Source: Balneola sp. (GTDB lineage Bacteria > Bacteroidota > Rhodothermia > Balneolales > Balneolaceae). From it: 64,000 nucleotides of DNA. Positions 52,060 through 61,567 of this stretch are shown here, piece after piece (the stretch's first letter is position 1; each line of letters starts with the position of its first letter). The DNA lies in assembly GCA_002696035.1 (NCBI GenBank), contig NZQV01000021.1, positions 62,001 to 126,000 of the forward strand, read 5' to 3'. The position numbers were made by a program, and so were the translations under genes. A model generated the notes under the pieces. That model was given only the letters and a program-made list of their open reading frames with translations. It made no database searches and was not told where the DNA came from.

Positions 52060-54069
52060 ATGATAAATATGCTACGCAAAACGGCTATTGCCATAACCTG
52101 TTGCTTCTTTCTGGCGCCTGCAACATTTGCTCAAGACCAGGATACTTCCGCAACAATAGATCTCAAGGAAATGCCCTTGCGACTTCTGGATTACAGAAGT
52201 CCGATGCAGGGAGTAACTCCGGGCGATAAAACTGCCGAACAGCCGGCGATGAAGGAACTGGATAATTTCCAGAAAGATATTATGAGCCGCGTCTCGGATA
52301 TCTATCGTATCCATATCAAAGCGATGGAAGCTCAGGTCAATAATGATCCTCTGGAGGCTGAAGAACAGATCAATGATGCTTTAGCAGCCACTCAGGGTTT
52401 GTTGGATGATTATCCTGAAATTCGCGGAGATCGCCGGTTCACCGAATTATACCGGTCAGTAATAGCAGAATACCGGGAATTCTATGGGATCACCGAAACT
52501 GGGAATGAACCTGAGGGCGAGATCTTTGCTATTCAGGAAGAGCTCTTTTCTGAAGATGACAGCTGGATGGTTGAAGATTATGACTTTCCTGATGACCTGA
52601 ATTTCAACAAGACGGATGTCCCGCTTATTCAAAATGATAAAGTGAATCGTCACTTGGTTTATTATACCCTGCGCCGCCCTGAAGTAATGGAAACCTGGTT
52701 GGAGCGTGCGGTGAAGTACCAGCCTATGATGCGCAAAATATTTCGGGAAGAAGGTACTCCGGAAGAACTTACCTATTTGGCTTTTATTGAAAGTGGATTG
52801 AATCCCAATGCTCGCAGTTGGGCTGCTGCGGTAGGAATGTGGCAATTTATACAAGCCACAGGATCAGTGTATGGTTTAGAAGTAAACTGGTGGATTGATG
52901 AGCGTCGTGATCCCGAAAAAGCAACGCGTGCTGCTGCCCGGCATTTGAAAGATCTTTATAATATTTGGGGCGATTGGCATTTAGCGATGGCCGGTTACAA
53001 TATCAGTCCACGGGGCCTTAAACGTGCTATTCGCAGAGCGGGTGGGGTGGAAGATTATTGGGCTGCTTACCCATATTTACCGAGAGAAACCCGCGGTTAT
53101 GTACCGGGTTTTATTGCCACCACTATGATCGGGATGAATCCGGAAGAGTTTGGTTTTCAGAAAGAATATCCCGGAGAGGCGTATAGCTATGAAGTTGTAG
53201 AAGTAGATGGCTTGATGGAGCTGGCTGAGCTTGCTAAAGCAGCCGGTATTACAACCGAGGAACTTAAAGAATACAATCCTGAACTATTGCGATGGGCAAC
53301 ACCTCCGGGAGGTAAGTATCCTTTGAAGCTTCCTGTGAATACCAAGCAAGAATTTCTGGCAAACTATGATGACATTCCTAAGGAGAACAGAACTCAGAAT
53401 ATAGCTATGCACACGGTGCGTAGCGGGGAGTCGCTGGGAATCATTGCCAGAAAATATGGAACTACGGTAGCTGGCTTATATGCATCCAACGAAAGTTTGT
53501 CGAGCACTATTTATCCGGGACAAAAGATCGTTGTTCCACTTCCAAGGGGAGCTGCTTCTCAAATTTCTGCGAATCAGCCTACCAATCAGCAGCGAAGTGT
53601 GAATACCAGTCGTAGTTCTAATCAACAAGTTAGTAAGCCGGCAAACTCTACAGCGGTATCCTACAAGGTGAAAACCGGAGATACGGTTGGCCATATTGCG
53701 GAATGGTATGATGTAAGAGCATGGAATATTCGCACATGGAATGGCATCGGAAACACCATTCGTGTTGGGCAAAACCTGACGGTTTACGTTCCTGAAAATC
53801 GAAAAAACCATTACGAAAAAGTCAACTCTTTGAGCTATGCAGAAAAGCAAGCCATTGAGCGAAGACAGCGTAGCGGTGAAAATATCTTTTTAGCTTCAGC
53901 CACCTCAAACGATGGAGATAACAATACAACCTATACCGTTCAGCAAAATGACACCCTCAGCGAAATTGCTGAAAGTTTTGGGGTGAGTGTCAGTCAGCTA
54001 AGACAACTGAATAACATTTCTGGAAATCGTATTTTTGTAGGACAAACACTCCGAATTTCAGCAAACTAA
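52060..54069 (+). CDS. LysM-containing lytic transglycosylase (MltD-like)
   Basis: A 669-residue exported murein hydrolase. Signal peptide 1-24 (PATFA end), a helical region, then an SLT catalytic domain about 225-345 with the catalytic Glu244 in LAFIESGLNPNARS and the family motifs AVGMWQFIQATG and MAGYNISPRG, and three LysM peptidoglycan-binding repeats at about 449-491, 534-578 and 624-667. It should cleave glycan strands with formation of 1,6-anhydro ends. First gene of a long rightward operon; the next gene starts 6 bp after its stop. Confidence 0.93.
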   Translation: MINMLRKTAIAITCCFFLAPATFAQDQDTSATIDLKEMPLRLLDYRSPMQGVTPGDKTAEQPAMKELDNFQKDIMSRVSDIYRIHIKAMEAQVNNDPLEAEEQINDALAATQGLLDDYPEIRGDRRFTELYRSVIAEYREFYGITETGNEPEGEIFAIQEELFSEDDSWMVEDYDFPDDLNFNKTDVPLIQNDKVNRHLVYYTLRRPEVMETWLERAVKYQPMMRKIFREEGTPEELTYLAFIESGLNPNARSWAAAVGMWQFIQATGSVYGLEVNWWIDERRDPEKATRAAARHLKDLYNIWGDWHLAMAGYNISPRGLKRAIRRAGGVEDYWAAYPYLPRETRGYVPGFIATTMIGMNPEEFGFQKEYPGEAYSYEVVEVDGLMELAELAKAAGITTEELKEYNPELLRWATPPGGKYPLKLPVNTKQEFLANYDDIPKENRTQNIAMHTVRSGESLGIIARKYGTTVAGLYASNESLSSTIYPGQKIVVPLPRGAASQISANQPTNQQRSVNTSRSSNQQVSKPANSTAVSYKVKTGDTVGHIAEWYDVRAWNIRTWNGIGNTIRVGQNLTVYVPENRKNHYEKVNSLSYAEKQAIERRQRSGENIFLASATSNDGDNNTTYTVQQNDTLSEIAESFGVSVSQLRQLNNISGNRIFVGQTLRISAN

Positions 54070-54075
54070 TTACGG

Positions 54076-55716
54076 ATGACCAAAAAGGGAAAATACAGAT
54101 CAGGACTACTTGCAGCTGTTGTGCTAATGGCATCTGTTGGCATTGCTGCACAGCAAACGGATATCTACTTTCTGATCAAGAAAAACTTCAGCATCTTCAG
54201 TAAAGCGTACGAAACCGTTGCACTGGAATATGTAGACGAAGTGGATCCCGAGATCCTGATGCGTACCGGTATCGACGCCATGCTGGAGACCCTGGATCCA
54301 TACACAGTGATGTTCAGCGAATCACAAAACGAACAGGCGGAGATCATGTCGCGCGGCAACTATGCGGGCATTGGGATAGAAGCCGGATTTCGTGATGGGG
54401 AAGTGGTAGTTGTGGCGCCCAGAGATGGTGGGCCTGCAGCCAAAGCAGGCATCCGGGCCGGTGATGTGATCGTGGCAGTTGATGGAGTTTCAACAGAAAA
54501 CCTTCAGCCCGAGGAGGTGAATACACTTACCCAGGGTGAGATCGGTTCAGAGATAACCATCACAATTCGCCGTTTCGGTATCGATCAGCCTATAGATTTT
54601 ACCTTAACGCGAGAGAACATCGAGGTTACCAATATTTCGTATTCGGGATTTATTGGGGATGAAAGCAATACCGGGTACATACGTCTTTCCCAATTTGGAT
54701 CTAATTCCGGTGAGGAAGTCAGGGAAGCGATGCTCGAGCTTATGGATAATGACGGGCTGAATGGCTTGGTACTTGATCTCAGGGACAATCCCGGGGGAAT
54801 CTTACAAGAAGCTGTTAAGATCATTGACAAATTTATTGAGCCCGGCATCACAGTTGTGGATATACGGGGAAGGTCGTCTGAGTTTAACCAGGCGTTTACA
54901 ACTCGTGAGTCGGTGATGTTTGAAAAGCCGGTCATTGTTTTGATGAATGGCGGAAGCGCAAGTGCATCTGAAGTGGTAGCCGGTGCATTGCAGGATCTGG
55001 ATCGAGGTCTCATTATTGGGGAACAAAGTTTTGGAAAAGGATTGGTACAGGTGGTAAGACAGCTTCCATATAATACATCTCTCAAGATCACGATTTCCCG
55101 GTATTATATTCCCAGTGGGCGTAGTATTCAGTCTGTTCAGTATACACATCAGGGACGGAATGCGGTGGTGATGAACGATTCTTCCAAGAAGGAATTCAAG
55201 ACCCGGAACGGGCGAACTGTATATGAAGGAAGAGGCATTGAACCCGATGTAGCTATCGATAACAACAAGCCGAATATCCTGGAAGTAGCCCTTCTTCAGC
55301 AAGGTTTGTACTTCGATTTTGCCACTAAATATGAAGCTGAGCATTCCGTATTTGATCACGTTAGATTACCGGATGAGGTCTTCAACAATTTCAGGGAATT
55401 TCTGGAAGAGCAGGAATTCAGCTATCAAACCGATGCTGAGAAGATGTTGGCGCAGCTATCCTCACAACTCGAAGAAGTAGACACGGCAGATCAGCAGCTA
55501 CAGGAATTAGAAAAGGCTATTGACAGGGAAAAGGAACTTATTTTTGAAGATTCAGAAGCAGATATTCGACGTAACTTGTTCCTGGAACTTACCTCTCGTT
55601 ATCAAGGGCAGGCCGGAAGGGTAGAGGCCGGACTCAAATCTGACTCCGATATCATAAAAGCCCTTGAATTTATTCAGAATTCCTCTGAGATAGATAAAAT
55701 ATTGAGAGGGGAATAG
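54076..55716 (+). CDS. S41 family carboxy-terminal processing protease (CtpA/Prc-like)
   Basis: A 546-residue exported serine protease. N-terminal signal anchor (LLAAVVLMASVGIAA, about 10-24), a PDZ domain about 95-180 (YAGIGIEAGFRDGEVVVVAP, GIRAGDVIVAVDGVS), then the S41 core: GLVLDLRDNPGGILQEAV, MNGGSASASEVVAGALQD with the nucleophile Ser region, and GEQSFGKGLVQVVRQLP with the catalytic Lys. The C-terminal about 130 residues are helical. Such proteases trim exported proteins and control murein hydrolases, which suits its place directly after a lytic transglycosylase. Confidence 0.93.
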   Translation: MTKKGKYRSGLLAAVVLMASVGIAAQQTDIYFLIKKNFSIFSKAYETVALEYVDEVDPEILMRTGIDAMLETLDPYTVMFSESQNEQAEIMSRGNYAGIGIEAGFRDGEVVVVAPRDGGPAAKAGIRAGDVIVAVDGVSTENLQPEEVNTLTQGEIGSEITITIRRFGIDQPIDFTLTRENIEVTNISYSGFIGDESNTGYIRLSQFGSNSGEEVREAMLELMDNDGLNGLVLDLRDNPGGILQEAVKIIDKFIEPGITVVDIRGRSSEFNQAFTTRESVMFEKPVIVLMNGGSASASEVVAGALQDLDRGLIIGEQSFGKGLVQVVRQLPYNTSLKITISRYYIPSGRSIQSVQYTHQGRNAVVMNDSSKKEFKTRNGRTVYEGRGIEPDVAIDNNKPNILEVALLQQGLYFDFATKYEAEHSVFDHVRLPDEVFNNFREFLEEQEFSYQTDAEKMLAQLSSQLEEVDTADQQLQELEKAIDREKELIFEDSEADIRRNLFLELTSRYQGQAGRVEAGLKSDSDIIKALEFIQNSSEIDKILRGE

Positions 55717-55719
55717 TGG

Positions 55720-56571
55720 ATGCTTCCAAAAGCTGATCTTCATATACACACTACTTGTTCAGATGGGAAAATGTCGCCGGAGGAAGCGGTAGAGTTAGCG
55801 GCTGAGAAGAAGCTGCAATGTCTGTCGATCACAGATCACGATACCTGTAAAGCCTATCATCAGGCCAAAGGCAAGGCGGCTGAACTTGACATTGAACTGA
55901 TCCCCGGAGTGGAGATCACCTCAACCCTTGATGATAAAGAAGCCCATATTCTGGCGTACAACTTTGACCCGGATACCAATTACCTGGAGGATTTCCTTAA
56001 ATCTCAGAAGAAAGCCCGCAGAGAGCGTATCAAAGGCATCATCGAAACGGTGCAGAAAAATGGGGTTGAGGTTGACTTCGATGAGGTTTGGGCAGAAGCA
56101 AATGGAGCCAATATTGGGCGTCCACATCTTGCCCAGGTGCTCATTCAGAAAGGGTATGTCAGCTCTCACAAGGAAGCTTTTATCCGTTATCTGAGCAATC
56201 AAAAACTGGGTTCAATTGAAAACACCTATCCCGATTATCGTGAAGTGATAGAGATCATCAAAAATGTAGGTGGAGCGAGTGTGGTTGCGCATCCCGGAAG
56301 AATGTATTCCGATGCAGAAATTCAGCAGTTTATAGATGCCGGAATTGATGGGATCGAATGCATACATCCGAGTCACAATTTCAAACTGCAAAAGAAATAT
56401 ACTGAACTGTGCGAATCAGAAAGCTTACTTATGACCGGCGGAAGTGATTCTCATGATCATATTGAAACCGGATATACAAATGTGGGGGTTGTCACAATAG
56501 CGTATAAGTATGTGGAAAGGCTCCTAAGAATGACCGAACAACGAAAAAATATTACTGAAATAAAACATTGA
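55720..56571 (+). CDS. PHP-domain phosphoesterase (RNase AM/YciV-like)
   Basis: A 283-residue PHP-family metal-dependent phosphoesterase. Metal-binding motifs in order: DLHIHTTCSDG (6-16), ITDHDT (36-41), PGVEITS (62-68), VVAHPGR (about 188-194) and GGSDSHDH (about 245-252). Members of this size act as 3',5'-nucleotide phosphatases or 5'-3' exonucleases on rRNA ends. Begins 3 bp after the protease stop and ends 1 bp before ribH, so it is translated within the operon. The exact substrate is not shown. Confidence 0.9.
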   Translation: MLPKADLHIHTTCSDGKMSPEEAVELAAEKKLQCLSITDHDTCKAYHQAKGKAAELDIELIPGVEITSTLDDKEAHILAYNFDPDTNYLEDFLKSQKKARRERIKGIIETVQKNGVEVDFDEVWAEANGANIGRPHLAQVLIQKGYVSSHKEAFIRYLSNQKLGSIENTYPDYREVIEIIKNVGGASVVAHPGRMYSDAEIQQFIDAGIDGIECIHPSHNFKLQKKYTELCESESLLMTGGSDSHDHIETGYTNVGVVTIAYKYVERLLRMTEQRKNITEIKH

Positions 56572-56572
56572 T

Positions 56573-57043
56573 ATGGCACACGAATTAATTGAAGGAGATA
56601 CGACTCCGGGTAAAGTGAAAATTGGCGTTGTGGTTTCGAAATGGAATTCCATGATTACCGATAAAATGCTGTCCGGCGCTTTAAAATCTCTTAAAGGAAA
56701 TGGAATTGCGGAAGAAGACATCACAGTGGTTCGCTGCCCTGGCTCGTATGAGATTCCGCTGGCGGTTCAAAAAGTGTTGGAAAGAAGAGAAGTGGCCGGA
56801 GTGATTGCGTTGGGTGTTGTGATAAGGGGAGGGACACCACACTTTGAATATGTTTGTGACGCAGTAAACCGTGGTATCACCGATCTTATTTTAAAACATA
56901 ATAAACCGGTTGCCTTTGGAGTTCTTACAACCGACGATGTGAAACAAGCCCTTGAACGGGCTGGAGAGAAGGGAAACAAGGGTAGCGAAGCTGCTTTAGC
57001 CCTTCTCGAAATGATCTCATTGGATCAAAAACTATCATCCTGA
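56573..57043 (+). CDS. ribH: 6,7-dimethyl-8-ribityllumazine synthase
   Basis: Riboflavin-pathway enzyme of 156 residues that joins 5-amino-6-ribitylaminouracil with the four-carbon dihydroxybutanone phosphate. Signatures: VVSKWNSMITDKMLSGAL (20-37), VRCPGSYEIPLAVQ (50-63), VIRGGTPHFEYVCDAVNRG (about 84-102) with the catalytic His, and GVLTTDDVKQALERAG. No FMN riboswitch is visible upstream, in line with its place inside an operon of envelope genes. Other rib genes are not in the window. Confidence 0.95.
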   Translation: MAHELIEGDTTPGKVKIGVVVSKWNSMITDKMLSGALKSLKGNGIAEEDITVVRCPGSYEIPLAVQKVLERREVAGVIALGVVIRGGTPHFEYVCDAVNRGITDLILKHNKPVAFGVLTTDDVKQALERAGEKGNKGSEAALALLEMISLDQKLSS

Positions 57044-57116
57044 CTTTTATAATAAGCTTGATAAAGGACCGGCAAAGCTCTAATTTTCAAAGCTTCAAAA
57101 CAAGCCCTAAAATCAC

Positions 57117-57944
57117 TTGAAAGAGCTCACTTTAACAAAGACCAAACAGACTGACAAGGACAAACAGCTTCAGGATAACCTGAAAGCTGCTGGAGAAATT
57201 CCTGTTCATATTGCAATTATAATGGACGGCAATGGAAGATGGGCAAAAAGCAGAGGCAGTATTCGCCTGCACGGCCACAAAGTTGGCGTTGATTCCGTTC
57301 GCGATATAACAGAATCGTGTGCACAGCTTGGCGTCAAATATCTCACCTTGTATGCATTTTCAACGGAAAACTGGGGACGTCCCTCGGCAGAAGTAAGAGG
57401 ACTGATGAAATTGTTGGTTTCTTCGCTCCGAAAGGAAGTGGACAACCTGAATAAAAACGACATTCGCCTGACCACCATTGGTCAAATGGATCGTTTCCCA
57501 CAGGATTGTAAGAACGAGCTGCAAGAAGCTATTGAGCTCACTAAAGATAATACACGGCTTGAACTTTGCCTGGCACTGAGTTATTCCGGCCGTTGGGATA
57601 TCACCGAGGCAGTAAAAAAAATTGCAACACATGTAAAAGATGGGCGTTTAGATCCTGAATTGATCAATGATCAAATGATCGGTGATCATCTTTCAACAGC
57701 TGATGTGCCGGATCCAGAACTTATCATTCGAACCAGCGGAGAATATCGGATCAGTAATTTTTTGTTATGGCAGCTGGCCTACTCCGAATTGTACATTACC
57801 AAGACATATTGGCCCGATTTCAGACGAGAGGAATTATACGAGGCGATTGGTTCCTTTCAACAAAGAGACCGTCGGTTTGGAAAACTTTCCTCACAAAAAG
57901 ACGAAAACGGTATTTCATCTCGTTTCTTTAATAAAAAATCCTAA
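57117..57944 (+). CDS. uppS: isoprenyl transferase (undecaprenyl diphosphate synthase)
   Basis: Cis-prenyltransferase of 275 residues making the C55 carrier lipid for peptidoglycan and LPS. IIMDGNGRWAKSRG (34-47) has the catalytic Asp37; ITESCAQLGVKYLTLYAFSTENWGRP (split over 63-90) and the C-terminal DPELIIRTSGEYRISNFLLWQLAYSE (split, about 198-225) match the family, with YWPDF close behind. TTG at 57117 is used as the start since no ATG occurs before the MDGNG motif. It lies 73 bp after ribH. Confidence 0.94.
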   Translation: MKELTLTKTKQTDKDKQLQDNLKAAGEIPVHIAIIMDGNGRWAKSRGSIRLHGHKVGVDSVRDITESCAQLGVKYLTLYAFSTENWGRPSAEVRGLMKLLVSSLRKEVDNLNKNDIRLTTIGQMDRFPQDCKNELQEAIELTKDNTRLELCLALSYSGRWDITEAVKKIATHVKDGRLDPELINDQMIGDHLSTADVPDPELIIRTSGEYRISNFLLWQLAYSELYITKTYWPDFRREELYEAIGSFQQRDRRFGKLSSQKDENGISSRFFNKKS

Positions 57945-57973
57945 GCATTTAACCAAAAGGCACGTTGTTACTT

Positions 57974-60439
57974 TTGAAAAGACTATTTATTGCTACCGTT
58001 GTTTTAATCGGATGTACCTCATTTCTTACACAAGCACAGGATATTGAACTGACCGATCCCACCCTGTTAACTCCATCTGAGTACCAGATCACAAACGTTG
58101 AGGTTGAAGGAAACGAAAGAACACGTGCTCAGTTCATCATCAACGCGAGTTCCCTTACAGTTGGGAGTAGTCTTGTTTATCCCGGTGATCAGCTCTCAAG
58201 AGCGGTAGAACGGTTATATAACTCGGGGCTGTTTTCGGATGTGAAAGTATATATAACCCAGCGAACCGAAAGCGAGATCCAATTTCTAATTGAAGTAACA
58301 GAGCAGCCAAGAATTCTGGAATACAAGCTTCGAAACATTAAGCGGTCTGAACGGCGGGATCTTCGAGACCTTTTGGTGATCACACCGGGTACTGTTATTT
58401 CCGAAGCTACCAAAGGTCAGGCTGTAAACACCATCAAGAGGTTTTATCGGGAAAAAGGATATTGGTTCACCGAAGTTGAAGTGATGACCGAGGAAGTTGA
58501 AGAAGTAGAAGACCGTTTACGTCTAATCTTTAACATTGATCCCGGCAGCCGTTTAGAGATCAAGGATATTGAGTTTATTGGAAACGATAGTTTTTCGGAT
58601 CGTAAACTCCGCCGGAATTTAAAACCCGTTAAAGAAGATGCCTGGTGGAAGATCTTTGGGAAAAAGGTGTATAAAGAAGATGAGTATGAAGAGGGTACCC
58701 AAAGCCTGTTGGATTTCTACCGCAAAAACGGTTACGTGGATGCCAGGATCATAAAAGATTCTATTTATACAAAGTCTTTTGATGGGTTATTCAAAGAAAA
58801 AGAAGGGTTGAAATTAGAACTGACCATCGACGAAGGCCCTCAGTATAAAGTCAGAAATGTTAGCTGGGAAGGGAATACGGTTTACACGGATGAGCAGTTA
58901 TCAGAATCTCTGGGTTTTCAGAAAGGAGATGTATTCAACGAACAGAAATTTGAAGCGAATACAACCATCAATGCAGATAATTCTGATATCATGAGTTTGT
59001 ATCAGAATATTGGATATCTGTTTTTCCAGGCTGTTCCTAATATCGAGAAAGTAGCCGAAGATTCTCTCGATATCCATTTTGATCTATATGAGGATGAAAT
59101 TGCCAATATCCGTCAGGTTGATTTTGTTGGCAACTCCCGTACCCACGATAATGTGGTACGAAGAACCTTGCGTACCATCCCCGGGAACCGATATAGCAGA
59201 GATGCCATCATTAGGTCCATTCGCGAATTAGGCCAACTTGGCTTTTTTGATCCGCAGAACATTCAACCCGATCTTGTACCCAATCAACAAGAGAAAACAG
59301 TTGATATCACCTATCGTCTGGATGACAGCCAAAGCACCAGTAATTTTGAATTTTCAGGTGGTTATGGTGGATCTAGTATCGGAGTGATCCTTTCCGCAAG
59401 TGTCAATTTCAACAACTTCTCTTTACAAAGAGCTTTAGAGAAAGGAGGATGGACACCAATACCTACTGGTGATGGACAAAAACTATCGCTGGGTGTACAG
59501 GTAACCGGAACGGGATATCAGAGCTATAGTTTTGGATTTCAGGAGCCCTGGTTCAGAGGTAAGCCGACTTCCTTAGGATTTAACGTCTCCTACAACCTGT
59601 TGAACTATCAGGGTTTTAACGAGCGGAATGAATTATTCTCGAGTTCTATCTCGCTGGGTAAACGTCTTAAGTGGCCGGATGATTATTTCTCAACTCGTAC
59701 CGTTTTAGGCTATCAGTTGTACAATGTAAGTGGAACCGAAGCTTATTTTGCAGAAGGGTCTTCTAATTTGTTAACACTAAAACAGGTATTGGAAAGAAAT
59801 TCACTGGATAATCCAATGCTGCCCAATGCAGGGTCAAAATTCACCCTTTCTTTTGAGGCCGCACCGCCCATGCCGAAGTTCTCTGAATTCTATAAGATCA
59901 GAACCGAATATCAGCATCACGTGCCGATAGTGCAGAAACTAGTACTGACAACCCAGGTCCAGTATGGTTACATCGGTTACTTCACTGAGAACAAACGTAC
60001 CGATCTCAACAAATTCTTACTTGGTGGTACCCAGTTGCAGCAGCGTCAGAGCTTCTTGTATGATAATATTGACTTGAGAGGGTATCCGGGATCCACCCAA
60101 CAAAGTATCGCACCTATTGTAGATGGTCAGAAGACAGGAGGTACTATGTTCAGTAAATATTCATTGGAGATGAGGTACCCTGCAGTTTCTAATGACCAAG
60201 TTCAGATTATTCCTTATACTTTTGTGGACGCGGGTAATTCCTTTGTCGACTTCAGTACTTTTGATCCATTCAAAGTTAAACGGTCGGCTGGTTTTGGCGT
60301 GCGTCTATACTTACCGGTTTTAGGCCTGGTTGACTTGAGCTACGGATATCGGCTCGATGGGGTAGATGTGCCTAACACCAACAATGATGTCATGCCCGGA
60401 AACTGGGAGTTTTTGTTTAATATAGGGTCACCATTCTAA
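57974..60439 (+). CDS. bamA: outer membrane protein assembly factor BamA
   Basis: Essential outer-membrane insertase of about 821 residues. After a signal peptide (VVLIGCTSFLTQAQ) come five POTRA domains (about residues 33-420), e.g. ITNVEVEGNERT, RLYNSGLFSDVKVYI, VRNVSWEGNTVY, IRQVDFVGNSRT, then an Omp85 16-strand barrel ending in NIGSPF with the terminal aromatic. FLLGGTQL and FGVRLYLPVLGLVDLSYGYRLD are barrel motifs. Start: TTG at 57974 gives MKRLFIATVV, a good signal-peptide start; an earlier TTG at 57965 adds three residues. The next gene overlaps its stop by 1 nt. Confidence 0.95.
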   Translation: MKRLFIATVVLIGCTSFLTQAQDIELTDPTLLTPSEYQITNVEVEGNERTRAQFIINASSLTVGSSLVYPGDQLSRAVERLYNSGLFSDVKVYITQRTESEIQFLIEVTEQPRILEYKLRNIKRSERRDLRDLLVITPGTVISEATKGQAVNTIKRFYREKGYWFTEVEVMTEEVEEVEDRLRLIFNIDPGSRLEIKDIEFIGNDSFSDRKLRRNLKPVKEDAWWKIFGKKVYKEDEYEEGTQSLLDFYRKNGYVDARIIKDSIYTKSFDGLFKEKEGLKLELTIDEGPQYKVRNVSWEGNTVYTDEQLSESLGFQKGDVFNEQKFEANTTINADNSDIMSLYQNIGYLFFQAVPNIEKVAEDSLDIHFDLYEDEIANIRQVDFVGNSRTHDNVVRRTLRTIPGNRYSRDAIIRSIRELGQLGFFDPQNIQPDLVPNQQEKTVDITYRLDDSQSTSNFEFSGGYGGSSIGVILSASVNFNNFSLQRALEKGGWTPIPTGDGQKLSLGVQVTGTGYQSYSFGFQEPWFRGKPTSLGFNVSYNLLNYQGFNERNELFSSSISLGKRLKWPDDYFSTRTVLGYQLYNVSGTEAYFAEGSSNLLTLKQVLERNSLDNPMLPNAGSKFTLSFEAAPPMPKFSEFYKIRTEYQHHVPIVQKLVLTTQVQYGYIGYFTENKRTDLNKFLLGGTQLQQRQSFLYDNIDLRGYPGSTQQSIAPIVDGQKTGGTMFSKYSLEMRYPAVSNDQVQIIPYTFVDAGNSFVDFSTFDPFKVKRSAGFGVRLYLPVLGLVDLSYGYRLDGVDVPNTNNDVMPGNWEFLFNIGSPF

Positions 60440-60981
60440 TGAAACCTCGAATTTCGTACCTACTTATACTTATAGCGATGATGTTTGCCGGGCTGTATAC
60501 AGCTCAGGCTCAGGATCAAAAGATCGGATTCTATGAATCTGATTTCATCCTGGAGCAAATTCCTGAATATGATGGGATACAGCAACAACTGAATCTGCTG
60601 AGTAGTCAGTGGAAAGAAGAAGCTGAAGAGCTACAGCAGGAGATCAGTGAGCTGGAAGAAGATTATGAAGCTAAGGAAATACTATATACCGAAGAAATAC
60701 GTAATCAGAAGCAGCAGGAAATAGCCCAAAAGAAAAAGGAGCGTGAACGGTACTTGTCTCAGAAATTTGGTCCTGAAGGGGAGTATTTTTCAACCCAAAG
60801 GGAGCTGCTGGAGCCAATACAACGGCAGGTATACACTGCCGTACGAGCCGTAGCGGAGGATCAAAACTTTGATTATGTCTTTGACCGTTCAGGCGATATT
60901 TACATGGTGTATGCGAACAACGAATTCAATCTGAACGAAGATATTTTGCTGGAACTTGGTATTGAGTTGGAAGACCAATAA
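60439..60981 (+). CDS. OmpH/Skp-family periplasmic chaperone (first of three)
   Basis: A 180-residue exported protein: signal peptide 1-24 (YTAQAQ), then IGFYESDFILEQIPEYDGIQQQL, a long Glu/Gln/Lys-rich coiled coil (about 50-120) and a return strand region ending YVFDRSGDIYMVYANNEFNLNEDILLELG (split). That is the Skp/OmpH plan: a trimeric chaperone holding unfolded outer-membrane proteins for BamA. ATG overlaps the bamA stop by one base. It is more diverged from the next two copies than they are from each other. Confidence 0.9.
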   Translation: MKPRISYLLILIAMMFAGLYTAQAQDQKIGFYESDFILEQIPEYDGIQQQLNLLSSQWKEEAEELQQEISELEEDYEAKEILYTEEIRNQKQQEIAQKKKERERYLSQKFGPEGEYFSTQRELLEPIQRQVYTAVRAVAEDQNFDYVFDRSGDIYMVYANNEFNLNEDILLELGIELEDQ

Positions 60982-61028
60982 TCGGTTCCTGAGATCATTT
61001 TAACAAACAAAAACAAAAGTAACATAGA

Positions 61029-61544
61029 ATGAAGAAACTAACGGCACTTGTCCTTTTTGTGAGCTTGTTTGCTATACAGGATGTATTTGCACAAGTGAAT
61101 ATAGGATATACCAATCCCGCACGAATTTTAAGTCAGCTTCCAGAAGTGGAAGAAATTGATGCTGAGATTCAGGCTTTAATAGAACAACGCGATCAGGAGT
61201 TGGGAGAAAGAGCGGCACAATTGCAGCAGGAATTTTCAAATTACGAACAATCCATGACTGCCCTTTCTGAACAAGAACGCAGTACCCGTGAGCAAGAACT
61301 CATGGAGAAAAATCAGCAGTTTGAACAGCAGCGTGAAGTTATGATGAATGAAATTCGTCAAAAGCGTGCTGAACTCATGGCTCCCGTAATTGAACGAATG
61401 AATGTTGCCATGGATGAAGTGGCTCAGGAAATGGGGCTGGATCTGATTCTTAATGAGGGGACCTCATATGGCGATTCCATCATCTTTTTCGCCAAAAGCG
61501 AGCGCCTTAATGTGACCGACGAAATTATCGAAAAACTAAACTAA
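61029..61544 (+). CDS. OmpH/Skp-family periplasmic chaperone (second)
   Basis: A 171-residue exported Skp-like chaperone: signal peptide 1-21 (QDVFA), the strand VNIGYTNPARILSQLPEVEEI, a Gln/Glu-rich coiled coil (about 45-130, with EQQREVMMNEIRQKRAELMAPV) and a C-terminal strand region (MGLDLILNEG ... IIFFAKSERLNVTDEIIEKLN, split). 47 bp downstream of the first copy. Tandem copies might have different clients or levels. Confidence 0.9.
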   Translation: MKKLTALVLFVSLFAIQDVFAQVNIGYTNPARILSQLPEVEEIDAEIQALIEQRDQELGERAAQLQQEFSNYEQSMTALSEQERSTREQELMEKNQQFEQQREVMMNEIRQKRAELMAPVIERMNVAMDEVAQEMGLDLILNEGTSYGDSIIFFAKSERLNVTDEIIEKLN

Positions 61545-61567
61545 AAAACGCCACAAATTACGATACG

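Noticed and set aside
56573-57043. FMN riboswitch before ribH
   Set aside because: Only one base separates ribH from the preceding gene; no conserved FMN aptamer sequence is visible.
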